A DNA stretch of 64,000 nt from Mycetocola spongiae. Lineage in GTDB: Bacteria; Actinomycetota; Actinomycetes; Actinomycetales; Microbacteriaceae. Below are positions 28,275 to 37,941 of the stretch, one piece after another. Below the pieces are notes generated by a model, which was not told the DNA's origin, ran no database searches, and saw nothing but the letters and a program-made list of their open reading frames with translations. Position 1 is the stretch's first letter. Each line of letters opens with the position of its first letter. Both the position numbers and the translations under genes were made by a program. The stretch lies in contig NZ_CP080203.1 of assembly GCF_020424085.1 (NCBI RefSeq), positions 1,488,001 through 1,552,000 on the forward strand, given 5' to 3'.

Positions 28275-28384
28275 GCCCCCAGGATACGCGCCGGGGCGAA
28301 AAACACTCACCGTTGGGGGTTTCGACAACGACCGACCAAACACGTTGTAGGGATCGTTTAGCCCCCGTCGGGGGTCCGGGCGGG

Positions 28385-28390
28385 CTAGAG
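28385..28390 (+). promoter_or_regulatory. -10 box of the carboxyltransferase gene, probably leaderless
   Basis: TAGAGT ends eight bases before GTG 28399, so the transcript would start at the codon itself. A CCCCCGTCGGGGG palindrome lies just upstream (28360-28372), echoing CCCCCGCGGG upstream of the alpha-chain gene. Confidence 0.5.
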
Positions 28391-28398
28391 TGAAATGT

Positions 28399-30015
28399 GT
28401 GACTGACAACCTAGCCCAGCAGCCCCCTGCCACCATGGAGGAACTCTCCACCACCGCCGGCCGCATCGCCGACCTGAAGCGTCGCTATGAGGAGGCCGTC
28501 ACGGCCCCCAGCGAGAAGGCCCGCGAGAAGCAGCACGCGAAGGGCAAGCAGACGGCCCGTGACCGCATCGAGCAGCTCCTCGACCCCGGAAGCTTTGTGG
28601 AGCTCGACGAGTTCGTGCGCCACCGCACCACCGCCTTTGGCATGGACCGCTCGCGGCCCTATGGCGATGCGGTGGTCACCGGAACCGGCACGATCCACGG
28701 CCGCCAGGTGGCCGTCTACTCCCAGGACTTCACCGTATTTGGTGGTTCGCTCGGCGAGGTCGCCGGCGAGAAGATTATTAAGATCATGGACCTTGCGCTG
28801 AAGACCGGCGTGCCGATCCTCGGCATCCTGGACTCGGGTGGGGCCCGCATCCAGGAGGGTGTGGTGGCCCTCGGCAAATACGGCGAGATCTTCCGCCGCA
28901 ATACCGCCGCCTCCGGGGTGATCCCGCAGATTTCCATCATCATGGGTCCGGCCGCCGGTGGCGCCGTCTACTCCCCCGCGCTGACCGATTTTGTCATCAT
29001 GGTGGATAAGACCAGCCAGATGTTTGTGACCGGCCCCGATGTCATCAAGACCGTCACGGGCGAGGACGTGGGCATGGAGGAGCTGGGTGGGGCCCTGACC
29101 CATAACACCCGTTCCGGTGTGGCCCATTATCTCGCCGAGGACGAATCGGATGCGCTGGACTATGCGCGCTCGCTGATCAGCTATCTGCCGGATAATAACC
29201 TCGCCGAGCTCCCCGAGTACCCCACCGAGGTGGAGCTGGAGACCACCGATGAGGACCGCAAGCTCAACACGGTCATCCCGGACTCCCCGAATCAGCCCTA
29301 TGACGTAAAAACCGTGATCGAGCATGTCGTGGACGGCGGCGAGTTCCTGGAGGTCCAGCCGCTGTTTGCCCCGAATATCGTGATCGGTTTTGCCCGCGTC
29401 GAGGGCCGCACCGTGGGTATCGTCGCCAATCAGCCGCAGGCCATGGCCGGCACACTGAATATCGAGGCCGGCGAAAAGGCCTCGCGCTTTGTCCGCTTCT
29501 GCGATGCGTTCAGCATCCCGATCCTCACGCTTGTGGACGTGCCCGGCTATCTGCCCGGCACCGATCAGGAGTGGACCGGTGTGATCCGCCGTGGCGCAAA
29601 ACTGCTCTACGCCTATGCCGAGGCCACCGTGCCCCTGGTCACGGTAATCCTGCGCAAGGCCTATGGCGGCGCGTATATCGTGATGGGCTCCAAGCAGCTC
29701 GGGGCCGATATTAACCTCGCCTGGCCCACCGCCGAGATCGCGGTAATGGGCGGCCAGGGTGCCGTGAATATCCTCTATCGCGGCGAGATCAAAAAGGCCG
29801 AGGAGAACGGCGAGGACGTGGCCGCCGTGCGCACGCGCCTGGCCAATGAGTACACGTATAACGTGGCCAGCCCGTTCCTCGCGGCCGAGCGCGGCGAGCT
29901 GGATGGCGTGATCGAGCCCGCCACCACGCGGGTTTCGGTGATCAAGGCCCTGCGCGCCCTGAAGACCAAGCGCGCGAGCCTGCCGCCCAAGAAGCACGGA
30001 AATATTCCGCTGTGA
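28399..30015 (+). CDS. accD: Acyl-CoA carboxylase carboxyltransferase (beta) subunit
   Basis: The 538-residue subunit moves the carboxyl group from biotin to acetyl-, propionyl- or longer acyl-CoA. Two crotonase-like halves are visible: the N half with [23 protein letters not shown] and [13 protein letters not shown], and the C half with [13 protein letters not shown] and [13 protein letters not shown]. It is the PccB/AccD5 type. GTG 28399 is favoured because of the -10 box eight bases away; an in-frame GTG at 28390 exists. It overlaps the epsilon gene by four bases. Confidence 0.92.
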   Translation: MTDNLAQQPPATMEELSTTAGRIADLKRRYEEAVTAPSEKAREKQHAKGKQTARDRIEQLLDPGSFVELDEFVRHRTTAFGMDRSRPYGDAVVTGTGTIHGRQVAVYSQDFTVFGGSLGEVAGEKIIKIMDLALKTGVPILGILDSGGARIQEGVVALGKYGEIFRRNTAASGVIPQISIIMGPAAGGAVYSPALTDFVIMVDKTSQMFVTGPDVIKTVTGEDVGMEELGGALTHNTRSGVAHYLAEDESDALDYARSLISYLPDNNLAELPEYPTEVELETTDEDRKLNTVIPDSPNQPYDVKTVIEHVVDGGEFLEVQPLFAPNIVIGFARVEGRTVGIVANQPQAMAGTLNIEAGEKASRFVRFCDAFSIPILTLVDVPGYLPGTDQEWTGVIRRGAKLLYAYAEATVPLVTVILRKAYGGAYIVMGSKQLGADINLAWPTAEIAVMGGQGAVNILYRGEIKKAEENGEDVAAVRTRLANEYTYNVASPFLAAERGELDGVIEPATTRVSVIKALRALKTKRASLPPKKHGNIPL

Positions 30016-30245
30016 TCCCGGAGCAGGAAGACACGGGCGTGCTGGATATTCGCATCACCTCGGGTAATCCCACCGAGGAGGAGATCGCCGCGGTCTCGGC
30101 GGTGCTCGCGGTGGTCGTGGCCGAGGAGCGCGCACACGCCGAGATTCCCGAGGGCACCGCGCCCTCGGCCTGGGCCCGCTCGCAGCGCGCGATCCGAACA
30201 AATATTACGCCCGGCCGCGGCCACTGGCGCGGATTCAATGCATAA
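30012..30245 (+). CDS. accE: Acyl-CoA carboxylase epsilon subunit
   Basis: The 77-residue protein matches the small actinobacterial epsilon subunit: an N-terminal [25 protein letters not shown] helix pair and a C-terminal WARSQRAIR...W..F motif. It stabilises the alpha-beta carboxylase complex. GTG 30012 (overlapping the TGA of accD) is coupled to accD. Confidence 0.88.
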   Translation: MIPEQEDTGVLDIRITSGNPTEEEIAAVSAVLAVVVAEERAHAEIPEGTAPSAWARSQRAIRTNITPGRGHWRGFNA

Positions 30246-30258
30246 CTGAAAATATTTT

Positions 30259-30298
30259 AACGGGGCTATTTCGCGAAAACTCGCGGAATAGCCCCGTT
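30259..30298 (+). terminator. Intrinsic terminator of accD-accE
   Basis: An 18-bp stem (one G-T pair) with an AAAC loop, starting AACGGGGCTATT and ending AATAGCCCCGTT, lies 13 bases after accE and is followed by CTTTT. Confidence 0.9.
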
Positions 30299-30338
30299 CT
30301 TTTCCCCACGGTCGACGTGCAGGAAATATTCAGACTAG

Positions 30339-30520
30339 GCAAGAGGCGGTTCTTGCACCACAATGGTGGCAAGGTGTCGGTTCATCGAACCGCATCTGCC
30401 AAGACAACCGTTCTAGGGTAAGGACAGCGTCTTGGGGGGAGGATGAGAAGAGGCTATTCGGGTTAGCCCTTCTCGCCCGAATAACCGGGTCGATTCGCAA
30501 GAATCGACCCGGTTATTTCG
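30339..30520 (+). ncRNA. Candidate structured small RNA ending in a strong terminator
   Basis: This convergent intergenic region contains a run of stem-loops unlikely by chance: GCAAGA/TCTTGC (30339-30356) or the alternative 30353-30372 pairing, CGGTTC/GAACCG (30378-30392), CCAAGAC/GTCTTGG (30399-30435), an 11-bp stem with one bulge (30445-30474) and a 16-bp perfect stem with a GCAA tetraloop (30481-30516) followed by TTCGTTT. No protein gene fits. The T-rich tail favours the plus strand. I do not recognise a known RNA family; RNase P, tmRNA and 6S features were not seen. A minus-strand transcript is possible, since that strand has a six-C run. Confidence 0.45.
30481..30516. terminator. 16-bp perfect terminator hairpin
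   Basis: Arms 30481-30496 and 30501-30516 pair perfectly around a GCAA loop. The stem overlaps the stop codon of the minus-strand gene ending at 30513, and a T-rich stretch follows on the plus strand. Confidence 0.8.
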
Positions 30521-31664
30521 TTTCCGGCGCGGGCGGTTCGCCCGCGCTCGGCGCATCCTCCCGGGGGATACTGCGCCGCAGCACCAGCCGGTCCTCATTG
30601 CTGCCGCGATCGCGCGCGAGCCCCACCACCGTGACCGCCGTGGAACCGATGCCCGTGCGCACCACCACGCGGCTGCCCACGGTCTCGGTCACCATCGCAT
30701 CCAGTGCATCGGCCACGGATTCAGCGATCCGGTGCAGCTCCTCGGGACCCAATCCATCCAGCGTGCCCTCGTCCAGCATCTGCACGATCACGCCGCGGCG
30801 GCGGGCCTCCTGCGCGCTCGCGCGCACCCGCTCATTCAGCAGCACCCGGCCGCGAATCTCATCGCGCAGCGCGGCCTCCAGCAGCACACACTCGCGGCGC
30901 GCGGCCACATCCAAGACCCCGTCCGATTCCACGATCAGCCGCAGCATCGGCACGGCCCGCGACTCGGTCTGCCGCAGCCGCAGCAGGCGCTCGCGCCGAT
31001 GCGCCTCGCGCAGGGCGCGCAGCCGGGTGGTCTGTCGCTCGGCGCGCGCCAGGCGCAGGTTATCCCGGGAGAGCCGCACCATCGAGTGGGTCAGCAGGCT
31101 CGCGCTGATCACCCAGACGGCCGAGCCGGGAACGCCCATCAGCACCGCATGCGCGGGGCCCGCCCAGAGCACCGATTGCACGATCAAAAACGCCATCCCG
31201 ATCCAGGCCACCAGCTCCTGCCCGCGCACCAGGAGAATCACCAGGAGCGTCCCGACGGCCGCCACATGCCAGGTGGCATAGCCGTTCACCTCCGAGCCGG
31301 TGAGCTGCGAGGTCACGAGCGAGGTGATCAACACGGTCCCCGCGAGCACGGGCCATGCCACGGCCGCGGGAATACCGCGCCGCCAGCCGGGAAGAACACA
31401 CAGCACGCTGCACAGCACATACAGGGCAATCGCCACCTGCACGGGCCCGGGCGAGGCCGCGCGGTGCAGGGTCAGGGCCGCCGGGATCAGATGGAATCCA
31501 CAAAACCCGGCCGCCAGAATAAGCAGCCGCGTACGATCCGCGCTCATCGCGGCATCCATCACGCTCGCGCGCTCGGCCCCGTGCTCGGCGGGAGACTCCT
31601 CCGCCGCGGAGGGGCTCGACTCGGGAGAGCCCGGGCCGGGCAGCCAGTGCCAAAATCCGCTCAT
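30513..31664 (-). CDS. Membrane protein of a signalling operon, function unknown
   Basis: The 383-residue protein has about six hydrophobic segments (about residues 45-190), an Arg-rich helical linker (LARAERQTTRLRALREAHRRERLLRLRQ) resembling a signalling helix, and a C-terminal cytoplasmic domain of about 160 residues. That domain looks like a degenerate histidine-kinase module: I see neither a phospho-acceptor H-box nor an ATP-binding G-box. Its ATG overlaps the stop of the kinase gene by four bases. It may be an accessory sensor or pseudokinase for the pair upstream. Confidence 0.6.
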   Translation of the reverse strand: MSGFWHWLPGPGSPESSPSAAEESPAEHGAERASVMDAAMSADRTRLLILAAGFCGFHLIPAALTLHRAASPGPVQVAIALYVLCSVLCVLPGWRRGIPAAVAWPVLAGTVLITSLVTSQLTGSEVNGYATWHVAAVGTLLVILLVRGQELVAWIGMAFLIVQSVLWAGPAHAVLMGVPGSAVWVISASLLTHSMVRLSRDNLRLARAERQTTRLRALREAHRRERLLRLRQTESRAVPMLRLIVESDGVLDVAARRECVLLEAALRDEIRGRVLLNERVRASAQEARRRGVIVQMLDEGTLDGLGPEELHRIAESVADALDAMVTETVGSRVVVRTGIGSTAVTVVGLARDRGSNEDRLVLRRSIPREDAPSAGEPPAPETK

Positions 31665-32905
31665 CGAATGCCCCCGGTTTGCTGGCTTGGCCAGTACAGG
31701 CGCACGCGGGTACCCGCGCCGCGACCGGACAGGATGCGCGCCTCGCCGCCCACCGCCGCGAGCCGGGCAATAATCGAGACCCGCACACCGAGGCGGCCCG
31801 GCGGGATCAGCGAGGGGTTAAAGCCCACCCCGTTATCGGAGACCTCCACGATCAGCTCCCCGGCCGCCGCGATGCGCACCGCGAGCACGCGGCGCACGCG
31901 CGGCCCCGCACCCGCATGCTGCACACTATTGGTGAGCGCCTGCACCGCGGCCAGGTGCAGCGCGCGGGCCACGCCGCCGGGCAGGATCATATCGCGCACC
32001 CCGCGGTCATCGATCTCGGTCTCCACCCCGAGCGAGTGTGCCGAGAGGACCAGTTCCTCCACAAGCACCGTGAGTGGCACCCGATCCTCCTCGGGGCTCG
32101 CGCGGTCCACGGACTGGGCCAGGCGCGTGATCGCGTCCCGGGCCATCCCGGCGGCCACGCTGCGCCGCTGCTCGGAATCGGCCTCCACGGCCGCGTGGAG
32201 CGCCGCGAGGACCGTATCGTGCACGAGGGCGTCCACCTCGGCGCGTTCGTTCTCCTCCGCCGTCTGGAGCGCCGTGATGCGATACTCCTCGAGAGCCCCG
32301 CGCGCGGCCCGGTCCGCGCGCAGCACCGAGGCGCGGAAAAAATCGATCAGGGTGACCACCACGAGGCCCAGCCCCAGCACATAGGCGGCGTCCATCAGGG
32401 CCAGCGCCCCGAGCGGCCGCGAGAGCGGCTCCCCCACCACCCCGGCCACGCCCACCAGCACCCCGATCAGCACCGTATAGGCGGCCGCGGCATGGCGGCC
32501 CATCGCCTGCGCGGCACACGCACTCGCGACGGTACACAGGTTCCAGGTCCAGGAGGGACCGGCCTGCGGATCCGGGACCAGCGCGATCCAGAGCAGGATG
32601 GACAGCAGGAACGTGCCCGCAAAGAGCAGGCTCGCGCGGCGCTGCACGCGCGGCCAGGACGTGGTGGCGACCACCACGGCCAGCGGCAGCAATTCGATCG
32701 TGAGCAGGAGCGCCCCGAGCTGCGGGGTCTCAAAGCGGGTATCCCATTCGGGCAGCGCCACGCTCAGCGCAAAATAGCCGTAGAGCAGCCCGATGATGCC
32801 GATGGCCCGCGCGATCCAGCGCTCCACCCGCATCGTGCCCAGCGAGGAGACGGCGGCGAGCGAGGAGAGGACGGTTTCGAGGGACCCGCCGCGCCCGGTG
32901 GACAC
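31661..32905 (-). CDS. Membrane sensor kinase-like ATPase
   Basis: The 414-residue protein has an N-terminal block of about six membrane helices, a helical region with ERAEVDALVHDTVLAALHAAVEAD (an NarX/DesK-like dimerisation helix, H-D pair), and a C-terminal HATPase domain with VQALTNSVQHAG (N-box) and DNGVGFNPSLIPPGRLGVRVSI (G-boxes). It should phosphorylate the downstream-acting regulator encoded just upstream; the regulator's TAG and this GTG share one base. Confidence 0.82.
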   Translation of the reverse strand: MSTGRGGSLETVLSSLAAVSSLGTMRVERWIARAIGIIGLLYGYFALSVALPEWDTRFETPQLGALLLTIELLPLAVVVATTSWPRVQRRASLLFAGTFLLSILLWIALVPDPQAGPSWTWNLCTVASACAAQAMGRHAAAAYTVLIGVLVGVAGVVGEPLSRPLGALALMDAAYVLGLGLVVVTLIDFFRASVLRADRAARGALEEYRITALQTAEENERAEVDALVHDTVLAALHAAVEADSEQRRSVAAGMARDAITRLAQSVDRASPEEDRVPLTVLVEELVLSAHSLGVETEIDDRGVRDMILPGGVARALHLAAVQALTNSVQHAGAGPRVRRVLAVRIAAAGELIVEVSDNGVGFNPSLIPPGRLGVRVSIIARLAAVGGEARILSGRGAGTRVRLYWPSQQTGGIR

Positions 32906-33567
32906 TAGGAGCCGTTATCGGGAACGGTGCCCGCGATATCGTCGAGGATGCCATCCTCCACGGCGCGGCGCAGCAGATCAATCTTGGTGCGCGCGGGGCG
33001 GCCCACCTCGATATATTTGGCGCGAATCCGGTTCAGGTATTCCTTAACCGTGGACGGCGCGATGCCCAGCTCCAGCGCCACATCCTTGAGCGGCAGGCCC
33101 GAGGCGTAGAGGTTCAGGACATCGCGCTCGCGCGGCCCGAGGGCGGCCACGCTAAAATTTGGGTCGGCCTCGATCGCGCTGGCCCACTCCAGGTTATTCA
33201 GGGCCTCGCCGCGCGCCACGGTGGCAATCGCGGCGGTCACATCATGGGCGGGCGAGGACTTCGGGATCACCCCGGCGGCACCCGCGGCCAGGGCCTCGCG
33301 CACGAGGGATACCCGGTCGGCGATGCTGTGGATCAGGACCGAGGCCCCGCCGCGCGATACCGCGCGCACGTTCTCGGCGATCGAGCTGCCGTCGCCCAGC
33401 GAGAGGTCAAGGACCACAACGTCCACGGGAAGCGTATTACGCAGGAAGCCTGCCACATCCGGGGTGCTGGACACAATGCGGTGCCCCGCCGCGGCACAGA
33501 CCGCGGAGAGCCCCAGCCGCACGGACTCGTGATCGTCGATGACGGCGACGCGAATGACTCGCTCCAT
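32905..33567 (-). CDS. Response regulator, NarL/LuxR family
   Basis: The 220-residue regulator has a receiver domain (VIDDHESVRLGLSAV; phospho-acceptor Asp in VVLDLSLGDG; Lys in GVIPKSS) and a C-terminal LuxR helix-turn-helix (LGPRERDVLNLYASGLPLKDVALELGIA). I chose ATG 33567, where the receiver begins. It leads a three-gene operon with the kinase and the extra membrane protein. Confidence 0.9.
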   Translation of the reverse strand: MERVIRVAVIDDHESVRLGLSAVCAAAGHRIVSSTPDVAGFLRNTLPVDVVVLDLSLGDGSSIAENVRAVSRGGASVLIHSIADRVSLVREALAAGAAGVIPKSSPAHDVTAAIATVARGEALNNLEWASAIEADPNFSVAALGPRERDVLNLYASGLPLKDVALELGIAPSTVKEYLNRIRAKYIEVGRPARTKIDLLRRAVEDGILDDIAGTVPDNGS

Positions 33568-33676
33568 GGGACGTTCCCCTAATCTTCCGGAAGCGACCGC
33601 GATCGGGCGGCCGATTCCCATTATCGGCAACGCCGCGCCGGTTGTCCATGCCGCCGTCGTTAATGTACGCACATGA

Positions 33677-33705
33677 CCGGCGCCGGGCGAGTGGCCCGGC
33701 GCCGG
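33677..33705. terminator. GC-rich hairpin downstream of the RNA methyltransferase
   Basis: CCGGCGCCGGGC and GCCCGGCGCCGG form a 12-bp perfect stem with a 5-base loop, ten bases past the stop at 33715. There is no T-run. Confidence 0.6.
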
Positions 33706-33714
33706 CGGGCGCGG

Positions 33715-34983
33715 CTAGACCCGCACGAGCGAGGCCACGGCCTCGACGTGATGGGTATGCGGGAACATATCGAGTCCGCGCACACCGCGCAGCTCATAAC
33801 CCGCGGCGGTCAGCAGCGCGAGATCGCGCGCGAGGGCCACCGGATCGCAGGCCACGTACACGATCTGCGCCGGGGACAGCTCCACAAGCTGCTCCACCAC
33901 CTGGCGTCCCGCACCCGAGCGCGGCGGGTCCAGGACCACGGTACCGGCGGCCAGGCGCGAGCGGTCCTCGCGCTCCGCGGTGGCCAGCAGCTCGCCCAGA
34001 TAGCGGTCCACGCGGCCGGTCACGGCCTGCGCCCCCACCCATTCGGAGAGGTTGCGCGAGGCGTGCTCGGTGGCCACGGTGGAGGATTCCACCGAGGTCA
34101 TCCGGGTACCCGCACCAAAGCGGTCGCCGAGGGCCGCGGCCAGAAGGCCCACGCCGCCGTAGAGGTCCAGGTTTGCCGCGCGCGGATCAAATAGCGCATC
34201 GTCCACGGCATCCTGCACGGCGCCGGTGAGCGCCTGCGCGGCACCGTGATGCACCTGCCAGAAGCCGTCCTCGGCGAGCGAGAACTCGCGGTCACCCACG
34301 CGCTCGATGATCGGGGCTCCCCCGGTGGGGGCCGGGGCGGAACCGCGCCGGCGCGGGGCCTGGCGCGGCAGCACACGGGTATCACCGGTGGACGTGCTCA
34401 GGACATCCACTCCGGCGGCCCCGCGCAGCTGCTGATCCAGGGGCGCTGCATGCTGCACGGCGCGCGTGGCCAGCGGCAGATCGGAGACGGTGATCACGTT
34501 ATGGGTGCGCGAGGCATAGGGGCCCACGCGGCCGGCATCGTCGATCTGCAGGCTCACGCGGGTGCGCCAGTGCAGGCCGTTTGCCTCATCGTCCCCGGGC
34601 AGGGCCTCGACGGCCACGGGCAGATCAGCGATGCCGCCAAAGCGTTCCAGCGCCTCGGAGAGCACCTGCCGCTTAAGTTCCCGCTGATGGGCGAGGGCGA
34701 TATGCCCAAACTCGGCCCCACCGGCGCGGTTCTCCGGATCGCGATCGATTCCCGCGGCGGACCAGATGTGCTCGCGCCGGTGCTCGGACGCGGTGATGAC
34801 CTGCACGGTCTCGGCGCGCCAAAAGCTCGACTTCTGTTGGGTGACCCGGGCGAGAACGCGCTCCCCGGGAATGGCGTCGGCGATAAACACCACACGGCCC
34901 TCGTGCCGGGCAATAAAGACCCCGCCGTGGGCTACGTTGGTTACGTCTAGTTCGACCAGTTTTGTTTCGGATTGCTCACTCAC
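33715..34983 (-). CDS. TrmA/RlmD-like class I RNA (uracil-5-)methyltransferase
   Basis: The 422-residue protein has an N-terminal TRAM RNA-binding domain (VELDVTNVAHGGVFIARHEG), a central insert and a Rossmann methyltransferase domain (NLDLYGGVGLLAAALG, VLDPPRSGAG). The catalytic Cys is C379 in VYVACDP, with the general-base Glu in HHVEAV near the end. It methylates C5 of a uridine in rRNA or tRNA; which one is not clear. I see no Cys cluster for an iron-sulfur centre. GTG 34983 is the start. Confidence 0.87.
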   Translation of the reverse strand: MSEQSETKLVELDVTNVAHGGVFIARHEGRVVFIADAIPGERVLARVTQQKSSFWRAETVQVITASEHRREHIWSAAGIDRDPENRAGGAEFGHIALAHQRELKRQVLSEALERFGGIADLPVAVEALPGDDEANGLHWRTRVSLQIDDAGRVGPYASRTHNVITVSDLPLATRAVQHAAPLDQQLRGAAGVDVLSTSTGDTRVLPRQAPRRRGSAPAPTGGAPIIERVGDREFSLAEDGFWQVHHGAAQALTGAVQDAVDDALFDPRAANLDLYGGVGLLAAALGDRFGAGTRMTSVESSTVATEHASRNLSEWVGAQAVTGRVDRYLGELLATAEREDRSRLAAGTVVLDPPRSGAGRQVVEQLVELSPAQIVYVACDPVALARDLALLTAAGYELRGVRGLDMFPHTHHVEAVASLVRV

Positions 34984-35040
34984 ACTATGAGCTTCCCACG
35001 GAATACCGGTTGCCGCCTATTTCACACCCGGAGAATCATC

Positions 35041-35685
35041 ATGACGCTGTATCTTGCCTCCACCTCCCCCGCCCGGCTGATGCTGCTGCGCTCGGCCGGA
35101 ATCGAGCCCGTGATTATCCCCTCGCATGTGGACGAACCGGCCGCGGTGCGCGCCGCCGAGGCGCTGCGCGGGCACCTGGATACGGCCGATATGGTGGCGC
35201 TGCTGGCGCGGGCCAAGGCCGAGGCCGTGGATCGCGATGAGCACGGGGGCGCCCTGGACGGTTTTATCCTGGGCGGCGATAGCTCCTTTGAGCTGGATGG
35301 AATCGCGCATGGCAAGCCGCATACAGCGGAGGCCGCGACCGAGCGCTGGCGCGCGCAGGCCGGAAAAACGGGCACCCTCTATTCAGCGCACTGGCTGATC
35401 GATCACCGCGGCGGCAGCCCGCGCGCGGCCGTGGGGGCGGTGGCCACCGCGACCGTCACCTTTGCCGATGATCTGGGCGCGGAAGAGATCCACGCCTATG
35501 TGGCCTCGGGCGAACCGCTGGAGGTCGCGGGGGCGTTTACCCTCGATAGCCTCGCGGGCCCCTTCATCCGGGAGATCTCCGGGCATCCCTCCACCGTGAT
35601 CGGTTTATCCCTGCCCGCGCTGCGCGGGTCCTTTTTGGAGCTTGGTGTGTCGTGGCCCACGCTGTGGAACCACGCCGGACTGTAG
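35041..35685 (+). CDS. maf: Maf-family nucleoside triphosphate pyrophosphatase
   Basis: The 214-residue enzyme hydrolyses non-canonical or excess nucleoside triphosphates. LYLASTSPARLMLLRSAG, the GGDSSFELDG acidic motif and a KP..A.A..RW segment fit the family. ATG 35041 is preceded by GGAG; the frame extends upstream without support. It sits between carboxylase genes as is common in actinobacteria. Confidence 0.87.
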   Translation: MTLYLASTSPARLMLLRSAGIEPVIIPSHVDEPAAVRAAEALRGHLDTADMVALLARAKAEAVDRDEHGGALDGFILGGDSSFELDGIAHGKPHTAEAATERWRAQAGKTGTLYSAHWLIDHRGGSPRAAVGAVATATVTFADDLGAEEIHAYVASGEPLEVAGAFTLDSLAGPFIREISGHPSTVIGLSLPALRGSFLELGVSWPTLWNHAGL

Positions 35686-35749
35686 GGTTTCACGGATTCT
35701 CCCGCGCTTTTTTGTGGGGGGCAACCAAAACAACCCCCGCGGGTGGGCC

Positions 35750-35755
35750 TATGCT
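35750..35755 (+). promoter_or_regulatory. -10 box of the carboxylase alpha-chain gene, probably leaderless
   Basis: TATGCT ends eight bases before GTG 35764, the same spacing as in the carboxyltransferase gene promoter. CCCCCGCGGG lies at 35734-35743 upstream. Confidence 0.5.
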
Positions 35756-35763
35756 AGAGAACT

Positions 35764-37536
<1,773 letters not shown>

Positions 37537-37554
37537 CGCCGCATAGGAATTGGA

Positions 37555-37587
37555 ACGGGCCCCGCGCACTGCGCGGGGCCCGTTTTT
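37555..37587 (+). terminator. Intrinsic terminator of the alpha-chain gene
   Basis: A 13-bp perfect stem starting ACGGGCCCCGCGC, with a 3-base loop, is followed by TTTTT, 19 bases after the stop. Confidence 0.92.
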
Positions 37588-37588
37588 C

Positions 37589-37780
37589 TTAGGGAAGCTC
37601 GCTGTCCTCGGCGAGCGCCTGCCGGGCGCTCGGCACCGGCTCGGTCACGTCGGTGGCCGCCCCATAGGCGGTGGCCCCGCCCTCGTCGGTCCAGTCCCGG
37701 CCGGGCTCATCGGAGAGCGCGGGATCGGAGGCGAGGGGCTCGGGAGCGGGGGTGGTGGTTTTATTCTTGGTGTCGGTCAT
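37589..37780 (-). CDS. Small acidic hypothetical protein
   Basis: The 63-residue product is polar, rich in Ala, Asp, Glu and Thr, with no membrane segment and no family I recognise. ATG 37780 follows GAGGAG at good spacing, which is the main support for its being real. It ends in the terminator of the convergent alpha-chain gene. Confidence 0.5.
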   Translation of the reverse strand: MTDTKNKTTTPAPEPLASDPALSDEPGRDWTDEGGATAYGAATDVTEPVPSARQALAEDSELP

Positions 37781-37890
37781 CGGGGGCTCCTCTCGGGAAA
37801 ACGGATCTACCGCGGCCGCGGTCCCCATAACCTATCCCGTTATCACGCCGCCCACGGTCGGGGCCCGTTCAGGAACCTGCGCTACGAAAA

Positions 37891-37922
37891 CGCCCCGCCC
37901 TCCCCGAGGGGTGGGCGGGGCG
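37891..37922 (-). terminator. Intrinsic terminator of the LpdA-type gene
   Basis: CGCCCCGCCC and GGGCGGGGCG pair, with an inner CCCC/GGGG stem. On the minus strand GTTTTCG follows, 20 bases after the stop at 37942. Confidence 0.85.
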
Positions 37923-37941
37923 CGGAGCGCGATCGCGGGGA

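Noticed and set aside
30339-30520. Possible tRNA or RNase P RNA among the hairpins
   Set aside because: The CGGTTCATCGAACCG stem recalls a T-arm, but no acceptor stem, anticodon arm or CCA fits, and RNase P hallmarks are absent.
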